Assembly (NCBI RefSeq): GCF_009729545.1
Contig: NZ_WFIY01000004.1
Location: 1 to 64,000, forward strand
Direction of reading: 5' to 3'
Source: Acidianus infernus
Lineage (GTDB): Archaea; Thermoproteota; Thermoprotei_A; Sulfolobales; Sulfolobaceae
DNA: 64,000 nt
A program made the position numbers and the translations under genes. The notes under the pieces were generated by a model. It made no database searches. It saw only the letters and a list, made by a program, of their open reading frames with translations, and was not told the origin of the DNA. Shown here one piece after another: positions 1-7,951 of the stretch (the stretch's first letter is position 1; each line of letters begins with the position of its first letter).

Positions 1-195
1 TTCAGTTCTTCCTTATTTCAACAAGACAAGAAGCCGGGAGAATTTTGCAAAAGTTGCTTTCAGTTCTTCCTTATTTCAACTTGCTTTAATTCTTGTTTGT
101 ACATTAAAAAAACCTTTCAGTTCTTCCTTATTTCAACTGTTGTCCTTAGTACTGTCTGGGTGAATTGATGGCTTTCAGTTCTTCCTTATTTCAAC
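1..195 (-). CRISPR. CRISPR array A, leader-proximal end (runs off the window)
   Basis: Four copies of a 24-bp repeat lie at about 1-22 (cut by the window edge), 57-80, 114-137 and 172-195, separated by unique spacers of 33-34 bp. Read on the minus strand the repeat begins GTTGAAATAAGG and ends AAGAACTGAAAG, identical to array B at 4061-6609. The leader lies to the right (from 196), so transcription runs leftwards and the array continues beyond base 1. The ACTGAAAG end is the kind of 8-nt handle known from Sulfolobales crRNAs. Confidence 0.97.
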
Positions 196-576
196 TGTGC
201 GTTGATTTTCACGTCTTTTTCACGTTCTTTTTACGTTCTGTGTAGATTAATTTACGTGAATCTAAGATAAAAACTTTACTTTTCACTAAAATTGAGGAAA
301 TGCAAAGTAGAAAAACTCTATCTCTCGATTTTTTGAAAGTAAGTTTTCAACACAAAAGTTTTTAAAGGGTATTTAAACCCCGGGAAAAGACGTGAGCGAA
401 TTTACGTAAGAATCTACATGAACAATTATCTGAAAAAAGAGATTATTACAAACTTCCCTACTTTCTAGGTTAAATTGAAAGGGGATAAATAATCAAAGTA
501 GATAGAAAAATACATCACCTCACAAACCTACATGAAAAAATATCAATTATAGTAAAAATATTACATAAAACTATTT
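196..576 (-). promoter_or_regulatory. Leader of CRISPR array A; left arm of a 380-bp inverted repeat
   Basis: This AT-rich stretch directly follows the first repeat of array A and is, on the opposite strand, almost the same sequence as 3681-4060, the leader of array B. Identity is complete by eye over 196-417 and again over about 472-576; between them a 54-bp block (418-471) differs from its counterpart. It should carry the array promoter and the leader-end integration signals for Cas1-Cas2. The role is inferred from position; the inverted duplication is seen directly. Confidence 0.9.
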
Positions 577-1068
577 GGTTTAATATTTTCTATATCATGC
601 TTAGAAAACGTTTTCAGTTGGAGAACAGGTTTTTGCATAACTGTTACTACAATTAGATAGTCAGAATTACTGAACGTTTAGGACTTTATTCATTTGTAGA
701 AAAATATGCTTCGTTTAATGAACGTAAGACACGTAGAGCATATGATTAAAAGCGCCACTATGTAGTCACTTTCAATAGTTACACCTTAGCAGTATTTTTG
801 GCTCTTGGTCCATGGATAATATAGTCACTTTCAATAGTTAACCACTGTACATCTCTGCAGTAAAAAGCCCGTTATATGATCCTTAACCAGCTTTTAGTAA
901 ATTAAGGCAGGAATCAGTAGCCCTAACCGAATTATGTTGCACTAAGCTAGAACTGATAAACATCAGTCGAGGTCTTCAGTAAAACGCTCATCTAGTTGCA
1001 CGTTGATGGGAAAATCGTCAAGAAACAGAAGAGCAAGAAGAGATTACGTAGCACGAAGTTAGAAGGAT
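577..1068. other. Intergenic stretch between leader A and cas2
   Basis: No convincing intact gene. A short open stretch on the plus strand at about 670-747 (…ERLGLYSFVEK…) could be the tail of a lost gene but is too short to identify. It contains the solitary repeat pair described separately (763-840). Confidence 0.5.
763..840. repeat. Solitary repeat-spacer-repeat unit (period 59 bp)
   Basis: The 19-bp sequence TAGTCACTTTCAATAGTTA occurs at 763-781 and again at 822-840, with 40 bp of unrelated sequence between. Read on the minus strand each copy contains CTATTGAAAG, resembling the 3' handle of many Sulfolobales CRISPR repeats. The sequence is not the local array repeat. It may be a vestigial mini-array or an off-target spacer insertion. 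Confidence 0.6.
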
Positions 1069-1083
1069 TCATATATAAATATT
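1069..1083 (+). promoter_or_regulatory. TATA box of the cas2-cas4 operon
   Basis: CATATATAAATATTT lies about 20-32 bp before the cas2 ATG at 1101, the spacing expected of a leaderless archaeal transcript. A second TATA-like stretch (ATATATAAATA) follows immediately before the start codon, and no Shine-Dalgarno sequence is present. Confidence 0.6.
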
Positions 1084-1100
1084 TGCATAATATATAAATA

Positions 1101-1382
1101 ATGTATGTGGTGGTAGCTTTTGACATATCGTCTGAAAAAGTCAGAGGAAAAATCAGGAGATACCTCAGACGTCTTGGACTTTCCATGGTCAACAGATCAG
1201 TATACGCGGGCATTGGCGGATATAAAACAGCATTCCTTATCTCCGACATGGCTAAAAAACACCTTGAAGAAGGCGATAACTTGTATATTGTCGTCATACG
1301 AGACAGCGAGTACGAGTCTTCCGTCAATTGTACTAAAGGAGATTGTAGAAAGCTATCAGAAAGAAAATATGAGGTATTGTAA
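1101..1382 (+). CDS. cas2: CRISPR adaptation endoribonuclease-like Cas2
   Basis: A 93-residue protein of normal Cas2 length. It opens MYVVVAFDIS, the beta-1 strand with the conserved aspartate (residue 8) that marks the Cas2 ferredoxin-like fold, followed by the typical KVRGKIRRYLRRLGL helix and the SVYAG strand. Cas2 dimerises and bridges two Cas1 dimers to insert new spacers next to the leader. It is the first gene after leader A and overlaps the downstream cas4 by 14 bp, so the two are probably co-translated. The start at 1101 follows a TATA box at leaderless spacing. No truncation or missing key residue is seen. Confidence 0.93.
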   Translation: MYVVVAFDISSEKVRGKIRRYLRRLGLSMVNRSVYAGIGGYKTAFLISDMAKKHLEEGDNLYIVVIRDSEYESSVNCTKGDCRKLSERKYEVL

Positions 1383-1971
1383 GTTAACTGCAACGGAATT
1401 AAGCTGGGCAAAGTTATGTCCAATGATGAAATACCAAATCCTAGAGAATTGTGGGCAATTAAATTATACCACTCCCCTTTATGTAAATCACCTTAAACCA
1501 ATCCACGATAGGATAAGTGAAATGGTTATAAACTCTTTAAGAGAAGCCCTTAAGAATAAATTACTCGTAGATAAAGTGGAGCCCGAGTTCACATTATCTT
1601 ACGTTAGGGATAAAGTTTTTGTAATCAGAGGGAAACCGGATTATTTTGCAATTATAAAAACTAAGAAAGATTACGTAAGTCTAATAGCCGAGGTAACGAT
1701 TTCAGACACAGTAAGGCACTTAGAAGGAGAAATGCTTTTCTACATGGCCTCTGCAATTTATTATACTTCACACCCGGTAATAGGTCTCATTATATATAAT
1801 AAAGGAATAAGGTGGTTAAAGTATTCAAACTTTCCGAGGAAGATAAGGTCGTTATTCACCACACCTAAGAATCCCGAGGAAGCAGCAGAACGAATATACA
1901 ATAAAATTAAGTGGGCTTGCAGCAACTGTGATCTGATGAATACGTGTCCAGTGTATTCTATACATAGATAA
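1369..1971 (+). CDS. cas4: Cas4 family adaptation protein (possibly degenerate nuclease site)
   Basis: Cas4 proteins are Fe-S RecB-like exonucleases that trim pre-spacers and check the PAM. This 200-residue protein has the family layout: an N-terminal cysteine (SWAKLCPMM), a RecB-like core with GKPDY, and a C-terminal cysteine cluster CSNCDLMNTC that with the first cysteine would hold a 4Fe-4S cluster. The expected ExK motif reads AEVTIS, so the catalytic lysine is replaced by threonine, and the usual QxxxY position reads EGEMLFY; nuclease activity may be weak or absent. The start at 1369 was chosen because the longer open frame upstream only shadows cas2 in another frame. A Csa1-type Cas4 relative is an alternative. 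Confidence 0.8.
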   Translation: MRYCKLTATELSWAKLCPMMKYQILENCGQLNYTTPLYVNHLKPIHDRISEMVINSLREALKNKLLVDKVEPEFTLSYVRDKVFVIRGKPDYFAIIKTKKDYVSLIAEVTISDTVRHLEGEMLFYMASAIYYTSHPVIGLIIYNKGIRWLKYSNFPRKIRSLFTTPKNPEEAAERIYNKIKWACSNCDLMNTCPVYSIHR

Positions 1972-2350
1972 TTACTACCTGCGTAGGCTTTACTCCAATT
2001 TGAAGGTCAATTTGTTCTCGAAACTATGTGCTTGGTTTATTAGTCCTAAGTTTTCTGCTCGAAAACGGAATGGGTTTATTCCCAACAGTCCGAACAGGTT
2101 ACAAGGTCGCCTAGAAAGTATCCCAACAGTGCATATTCTTAATTTACTAGAAGCTTAGTACTTATAACTCCATGATAGCCTCTCCGAATAATATCGATTA
2201 GTGAGAACCCTAGCCCACAGTATTTAAGGAGGTCTTCTTTACTTCAATCTACAATTAGACATGGCGTGAATTTTAACATTGTAAAAAAGCATTTACTTTA
2301 ATCTACAATTAGACGTTTTATGATGCGACTATTAAATCGACTGCTCTCAG
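1972..2350. other. Convergent intergenic region between cas4 and cas1
   Basis: No gene is seen. The region separates the 3' ends of cas4 (plus) and cas1 (minus) and holds the solitary repeat pair at 2238-2314. Confidence 0.6.
2238..2314. repeat. Solitary repeat-spacer-repeat unit (period 54 bp)
   Basis: A 23-bp sequence starting TTTACTT and ending CTACAATTAGAC occurs at 2238-2260 and 2292-2314 with one mismatch (C/T), enclosing 31 bp. On the minus strand it reads GTCTAATTGTAGATTGAAG, reminiscent of Sulfolobales CRISPR repeats but different from the arrays here. Confidence 0.6.
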
Positions 2351-3248
2351 CTATGATAATTTCCTTGGATCGTAAGTGAAGGTGTACTTTATGCTCTTAT
2401 CTTTTTTCCTTATATATTGGGAGAGCTTTAAAGCCCTATTATAGATTGCCTTATATATACTTTCATTATTTTGTTTTTTACTAATTAAGTCGAAAAACTC
2501 CTTAGACACCTTATTAACGCTGTCCTTCGATAGCTCCCCTTCTTTGTCCAACGATAAACCTTTCTTATATGCCCTAATTACGGCGTGAATTGCAATTGGC
2601 TTAAACATTTCTGAAAAGTCAAAGGATAAGGCTGTAGAGTACCTAGACTTGTGCATGAACCCATAAGTTGGATCAAAACCGAAGGAAAGTAAAGCCCTAG
2701 TACATATTGCGTAAAGTAGGGCGTAAGCTAGAGATAATGACTTATTGAAAGGATCAGAGTGCCTCGGTTTTCTTCCTATATCTCTAACTTCCTTGGGAAA
2801 AAGGTTAAATATCTTATCCCAGAAGAGCCTACTGTTTATCGCTTCCCATACCAACAAGTCATTATTGTCTACTAGCTGTGGAGGATCTAGTTTGTAATAC
2901 TTTAACAAGTTAGATAGCCCGCTAAACCTTGCTAAGATGAAGTTCCTGGCAATCTCCAACTTCTCTTCGTCAGTTAATTTATATTGCTTTTCCCCTGACT
3001 TCCGAAAGCATGACCACCAACGTGGGAGAACAAACTGCAACTCCTAATTTGTTAGATATAATTAAAGGAATGTTCATCGATGATAATAACGAAACTACTC
3101 CCGAAGGTATTAAGGTCGAGGAACCAAGTATTACTACCCCCGTTATATCTCTCAAATTATAATTCCTAGAATAATCCTTAAAAGAAACTATCAACTCTGA
3201 TCTAGATTTCCTGTCTATCTTTAATGGGTTAGTAAGGACTAATATCAT
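2351..3248 (-). pseudogene. cas1: Cas1 integrase, interrupted by one +1 frameshift
   Basis: Cas1 is the metal-dependent spacer integrase. The N-terminal beta domain (MILVLTNPLKIDRKSRSEL…) starts at ATG 3248 and runs to about 2990; the alpha-helical catalytic domain continues to 2351 in the next frame. Joining V-R-G-K to Q-Y-K at the AAAAG run (plus strand TTTTCCCC, 2988-2995) requires skipping one A and gives a protein of about 298 residues, the usual Cas1 size. The catalytic residues appear intact in the second frame: Glu in VWEAINSRLFW, His in GFMHKSRYS, Asp in SFDFSEMFKP. Options are a real inactivating indel, programmed frameshifting at a slippery AAAA/GGGG site, or a sequencing error in a homopolymer. 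Promoter-like AT tracts lie just upstream of 3248. Confidence 0.85.
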
Positions 3249-3339
3249 AAAATATGTTTTTAAATAAAAATAATAAATTTTATCCTCAGTTAAAAAGCGC
3301 AATATTGAAAAAGGCAATGCAATAGAACTTCGTTGTACA

Positions 3340-3423
3340 TTTATGGTTATGTCAATAACTTAAGCTAGGGAAATATTATCGTCGTACGTCAAATATAGTT
3401 TATGGTTATGTCAATAACTTAAG
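3340..3423. repeat. Solitary perfect repeat-spacer-repeat upstream of cas1 (period 59 bp)
   Basis: A perfect 25-bp direct repeat (TTTATGGTTATG…AATAACTTAAG) lies at 3340-3364 and 3399-3423, separated by 34 bp, exactly the modal spacer length of array B. It sits about 90 bp upstream of the cas1 start and is unrelated to the array repeat. Confidence 0.7.
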
Positions 3424-3680
3424 TACAATTCGATTTCGAGAAGTTTGTAATTACTGCTGGCGTATGTAATGCTGAAATTAAAAATAGCTAATTTAATATT
3501 CATGAATACGAAGGCTAATCTGAGTGAGTATTTCTCTTCAACAAGAAGTTATCATAACATTTTGAAAAGCTTAATGAAACTTTGAAATCTTAATTTCACG
3601 TAGGTAGTAAGTTTGTTAAGGATTATATTATCATCAGATGTATCTATAAGAGTTTTGTAATACAATTAATATAAAGGAGT

Positions 3681-4060
3681 AAATAGTTTTATGTAATATT
3701 TTTACTATAATTGATATTTTTTCATGTAGGTTTGTGAGGTGATGTATTTTTCTATCTACTTTGATTATTTATCCCCTTTCAATTTCATCTAAAAACAAGG
3801 GAATTTGAAAATGTTCATAATCTGGGAAATTTTTTCAGGTAGATTCTTACGTAAATTCGCTCACGTCTTTTCCCGGGGTTTAAATACCCTTTAAAAACTT
3901 TTGTGTTGAAAACTTACTTTCAAAAAATCGAGAGATAGAGTTTTTCTACTTTGCATTTCCTCAATTTTAGTGAAAAGTAAAGTTTTTATCTTAGATTCAC
4001 GTAAATTAATCTACACAGAACGTAAAAAGAACGTGAAAAAGACGTGAAAATCAACGCACA
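3681..4060 (+). promoter_or_regulatory. Leader of CRISPR array B; right arm of the inverted repeat
   Basis: This 380-bp stretch ends at the first repeat of array B and is the reverse complement of 196-576, identical by eye over 3839-4060 and 3681-3786, with a non-matching block at 3787-3838. Both arrays therefore share a leader, and the cas2-cas4-cas1 cassette sits between inverted copies. Confidence 0.92.
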
Positions 4061-6609
4061 GTTGAAATAAGGAAGAACTGAAAGTGGAGCGTCCCAGACG
4101 TTTTCTTCCCAGAGCTGATATCCGTTGAAATAAGGAAGAACTGAAAGTTCTGATTCTGAATGTGGCTTCACTATCTTTGAAGTTGAAATAAGGAAGAACT
4201 GAAAGCCAGCTAGACCAGTTTATGACATAGTTGAGAATGGTTGAAATAAGGAAGAACTGAAAGTTGTAAATTGAGAAGTAGTAATATTAAAACAAAAAGT
4301 TGAAATAAGGAAGAACTGAAAGACAAGAAATACAAAGCTGAAGATCCGCAATCTGCCCCAGTTGAAATAAGGAAGAACTGAAAGACAAGAAATACAAAGC
4401 TGAAGATCCGCAATCTGCCCCAGTTGAAATAAGGAAGAACTGAAAGAAGTGAGGCGTGAAACGCCGAACGAAGTGACTGGGTTGAAATAAGGAAGAACTG
4501 AAAGCCACTTGGCGCTTTTGTTTTATGCTTTGCCTTCTGTTGAAATAAGGAAGAACTGAAAGAACCAACCATCAGGATCAAAAAAACAAACATAAAGTTG
4601 AAATAAGGAAGAACTGAAAGGGGGTATACAGATGGACAAAGAAGAAGGGGATTTAGTTGAAATAAGGAAGAACTGAAAGTTACACGGAATAATCACAAGT
4701 GGGCTTGTGACGCGTTGAAATAAGGAAGAACTGAAAGATTGGGAAGAGGAGATGCCTGGCTCTGACTTCCAGTTGAAATAAGGAAGAACTGAAAGACTGT
4801 GAGCCTTGCCTTCAGATTCCTTTTTCTTAGTTGAAATAAGGAAGAACTGAAAGAGCCCCACCTCCTTCTTCTTAGCCTCGGTATCAGGTTGAAATAAGGA
4901 AGAACTGAAAGTGTGGCGATAATGGTATTACGCTTATGCCATATGGTTGAAATAAGGAAGAACTGAAAGCCATTATCTGTCGGTTCTAAAACGATTGTCT
5001 CTAGTTGAAATAAGGAAGAACTGAAAGACTGTGAAAATTTCTGATTCACAAATTATGAAAGGTTGAAATAAGGAAGAACTGAAAGACAAAGCATCTAGAA
5101 CCATCACTCGCTCTACCGCGTTGAAATAAGGAAGAACTGAAAGGTAAGTCTGTAGTATGTGCGTTTATCCGGATATAGTTGAAATAAGGAAGAACTGAAA
5201 GCTTGCCAAAAAGTTTACAAAATTTTCCAGAGCAGGTTGAAATAAGGAAGAACTGAAAGTGGTTAGGGGCAAGATCATTTTCAGAATTGAAAGAGTTGAA
5301 ATAAGGAAGAACTGAAAGATACAGTATTTCTTTAGCTTCTTATGTTGTTCTTTGTTGAAATAAGGAAGAACTGAAAGGTAGGACTCGAGAAGGGGCTTTA
5401 CACTTATAACAAGTTGAAATAAGGAAGAACTGAAAGAATCATTTCGGCTAACTCAAAATCGTCCAATTTTTTAGTTGAAATAAGGAAGAACTGAAAGAAA
5501 CCTTTTTGGCTTAAATACTGCTCAAACATGAGTTGAAATAAGGAAGAACTGAAAGCCAGACCTTTGTTTTTTAGGCTCCTGACGAGTCCTCTGTTGAAAT
5601 AAGGAAGAACTGAAAGTTCGTGATTCCTCATAATGCCACGGGGGTGAAAGTTGAAATAAGGAAGAACTGAAAGACAGCTGACGCTTTATCATTAATACTT
5701 GGTGTAAAGGTTGAAATAAGGAAGAACTGAAAGATAATGAAGTTGAAGTGGATCTTGAAGAAGAGAAGTTGAAATAAGGAAGAACTGAAAGTCCACAATT
5801 AGGCTAACATGGAAACCCATGTAGTGTTGAAATAAGGAAGAACTGAAAGTAAGTAGTTATGTTTATGTCATAATTATTCGACTGTTGAAATAAGGAAGAA
5901 CTGAAAGTTTGATGTTTTTATTTATAAACGTTTCTCTGTAAGTTGAAATAAGGAAGAACTGAAAGTTGATATCGGATTGCCGGCATAAATAATTGGTAAA
6001 GTTGAAATAAGGAAGAACTGAAAGATTTTTTAAACATAGGCTTTTCTTCTTCCTGATTGTTGAAATAAGGAAGAACTGAAAGCTAAGCGACGCGTTGTTG
6101 GTGTTGCTCATCGTGTGTTGAAATAAGGAAGAACTGAAAGATATGCAAAGTATTACCAATTACAAGGTATTACCAGTTGAAATAAGGAAGAACTGAAAGG
6201 TTGCAGACACTCTACTTTACGCACTGGCTTACGTGTTGAAATAAGGAAGAACTGAAAGTGTTGTCCACAATTTCTCTTCATTAGTAACGGCTCGTTGAAA
6301 TAAGGAAGAACTGAAAGTGAGATATTGGGGGCGTAAGCCCATAAAACTTATGTTGAAATAAGGAAGAACTGAAAGCTACATCCACCTAGTATAATTTACA
6401 ACAGCATCATGTTGAAATAAGGAAGAACTGAAAGCTACGCTGACTTTGCGAGTGCAATGTTTAATGATGGTTGAAATAAGGAAGAACTGAAAGCGCTCAA
6501 CAATTGAAAATATTTCAGCGTTATATTGTTGGAATAAGGAAGAACTGAAAGAAACTCGATTACATATTCGTTTACTCTATATGTAGTTGGAATAAGGAAG
6601 AACCGAGAG
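4061..6609 (+). CRISPR. CRISPR array B: 44 repeats, 43 spacers
   Basis: By direct count, 44 copies of a 24-bp repeat (GTTGAAATAAGG then AAGAACTGAAAG) start at 4061, 4124, 4182 and so on to 6586. The period is mostly 58 bp (spacers 33-39 bp, modal 34). The last two repeats carry changes (GTTGGAATAAGG; final copy ends AACCGAGAG), which is typical of the leader-distal end, so transcription runs left to right from the leader at 3681-4060. Spacers at 4323-4360 and 4385-4422 are identical 38-mers. Long minus-strand reading frames through the array with LSVLPYFN-type peptides are translations of the repeat, not genes. Confidence 0.99.
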
Positions 6610-7214
6610 TAAAAAGTAGAATTTAGTTGAGGGTACGACCAGTAGACGTTAAGGTTAATAAATCGCTGTCGATGAAGGTGGTAAAAATTCCGAGGTCAAA
6701 TTAATTATAGTGGATGATGACTTTGTGCGTAAGCTCTTGGAGGAACTAGAAATTACGTCAAGGAAATAAATTAGCCTTTTATAAGCAAGGATTTCCTAGA
6801 TAGAAAAATCCATACCAGATGCTATAGGGCGCCATATTGAAGAACTGCTACCTAGATAGAAGGATTCACACAGATTTAAAGTGATACGATTATAGTCCAA
6901 TTAAATTCTTCATTCTAGAATAAAAATAGAAACGGGTAAACTAAATCAAAGTGGGGGTTATAGGTAAGAGTCTCTTATGAAGTCATAAGACTAGACCTCG
7001 TCTGGGGCTGGAGAGTAAGGCAATGTTATTTAAGCCTCAAGGTTGCAGAAGAGGTAAATTAAAGCCCTTTCAGAGGAGTTCAATACTAATAAGCCGTGGA
7101 GGTGACATGCCTACACGATTTGCCTAAGTTCTTTTAAATGATTGGAGCATTGCCTATTTTCTCCAAGAAGGTAAAAAGACGTTTTTGGAGAATGTGTAAA
7201 AAATAGTTGCGTCA
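6610..7214. other. Non-coding stretch after array B
   Basis: No intact gene is seen. A short plus-strand open stretch ending VRKLLEELEITSRK at 6771 may be the end of a lost small protein. The region includes the repeat pair at 6795-6870. Confidence 0.5.
6795..6875. repeat. Diverged solitary repeat-spacer-repeat unit (period 56 bp)
   Basis: CCTAGATAGAA followed by a related tail (AAATCCATACCAGAT versus GGATTCACACAGAT) occurs from 6795 and from 6851. About 26 bp can be aligned with several changes and about 30 bp of unrelated sequence lies between. It looks like an older version of the other solitary units. Confidence 0.45.
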
Positions 7215-7404
7215 TTATTCAAAGCCCATGCTGTGCAGTTTTGCAATTAGCTCGTCTCCTTTGGTGGTTTTACTGAATCTGAGGACCTCTATGCCAGAAT
7301 ATAACATCTGTAGCAGCATTCCTGATATGTTTGATTGGATTAACTAGACTTACTGTTAAGCCAGGAGTTGATAAGTCCACTTGTTTCCAAACTTTTAGGT
7401 GCAT
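7215..7404 (-). pseudogene. IS110-type transposase fragment (N-terminal DEDD domain)
   Basis: Two minus-strand frames joined by a shift read KVWKQVDLSTPGLTVSLVNP and then GIEVLRFSKTTKGDELIAKL. The pattern VNP…, then a K-T-x-K-x-D-x-x-LIA motif, is that of the N-terminal part of IS110-family transposases. The piece starts with an ATG at 7404 and stops at 7215 after only about 60 codons, so it is a truncated relic. The assignment is by motif only. Confidence 0.45.
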
Positions 7405-7506
7405 AGCCCTTTTGTTAGTGACTACGTAATGGGAGGAGAGAGTAGTAAAAATAGAGCGCTTTAATTTTACTCCTCCCGAAAATGGAGATTACGGCTTAGT
7501 AATTGA

Positions 7507-7821
7507 TTTTATCCCCCCCAAGACGACATAATAAGTATTGACAATTTTTACAATATAGAGATTAAGAACTGTGGCAAGTTAGCTGACGTTTTAGTTGAAG
7601 GGCTTCCAATAAAAATTGGGCTAATAGGTCTAGGTTTCAATATCGCTTACAACGTAAGGAGGCCCATTTATCCAGCAATAATGCCGGGGTCTATAATCAA
7701 GTGTAATAAAAGGGGTAACATAGGAGAATTTGCAAAGACTTGGGATGCTGAGCAGAGGACAAGGATTTCTAACGATAGTAGGAGAATTTGCAAAGACTTG
7801 GGGGTCAATACTACCCATTAG
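7507..7821 (+). pseudogene. Decayed gene, possibly biotin-protein ligase-like
   Basis: An open plus-strand frame without start codon reads GKLADVLVEG and IGLIGLGFNIAYNV, resembling the KLAGVLVEG…IGIGINV signature of biotin-protein ligase catalytic domains. It contains the 58-bp repeat unit at 7721-7802; removing one unit makes the frame read IGEFAKTWGSILPIRIRK and then stop, a more natural protein end. The family assignment is tentative; the interruption by the repeat unit is seen directly. Confidence 0.35.
7721..7802. repeat. Solitary perfect 24-bp repeat unit (period 58 bp)
   Basis: The 24-bp sequence TAGGAGAATTTG…CAAAGACTTGGG is repeated perfectly at 7721-7744 and 7779-7802 with 34 bp between. 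Repeat length, insert length and period equal those of the CRISPR arrays, but the sequence is that of the surrounding relic gene. Confidence 0.75.
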
Positions 7822-7875
7822 AATAAGAAAATAAAAGAACTCCGGAGCCTATGAAGTGGTTAGAGTCAAACTCCT

Positions 7876-7951
7876 ATTCGTACTTTTCACTCCATAAATT
7901 CTTCTTTAAATGGATTGAAGATTTCTTCTCCAGATTCGTACTTTTCACTCC
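7876..7951. repeat. Solitary repeat unit spanning the herA 3' end (period 58 bp)
   Basis: ATTCGTACTTTTCACTCC occurs at 7876-7893 and 7934-7951; allowing two small gaps, similarity extends over about 26 bp. The 40 bp between encode the last residues of HerA. Without one unit, HerA would end …RSEKYE followed by TAG. Confidence 0.7.

Noticed and set aside
1120..1368. N-terminal extension of the cas4 frame to 1120
   Set aside because: This part overlaps cas2 in another frame and has no Cas4 similarity; ATG 1369 gives the normal length.
2080..2130. Another possible repeat pair, TCCCAACAGT at 2080 and 2121
   Set aside because: Only 10 bp and a 41-bp period, outside the range of the other units.
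3986..6159. Several minus-strand open frames with repeated LSVLPYFN/FQFFLIST peptides
   Set aside because: They are translations of the CRISPR repeat through array B; spacers differ and there are no starts, family features or coding signals.
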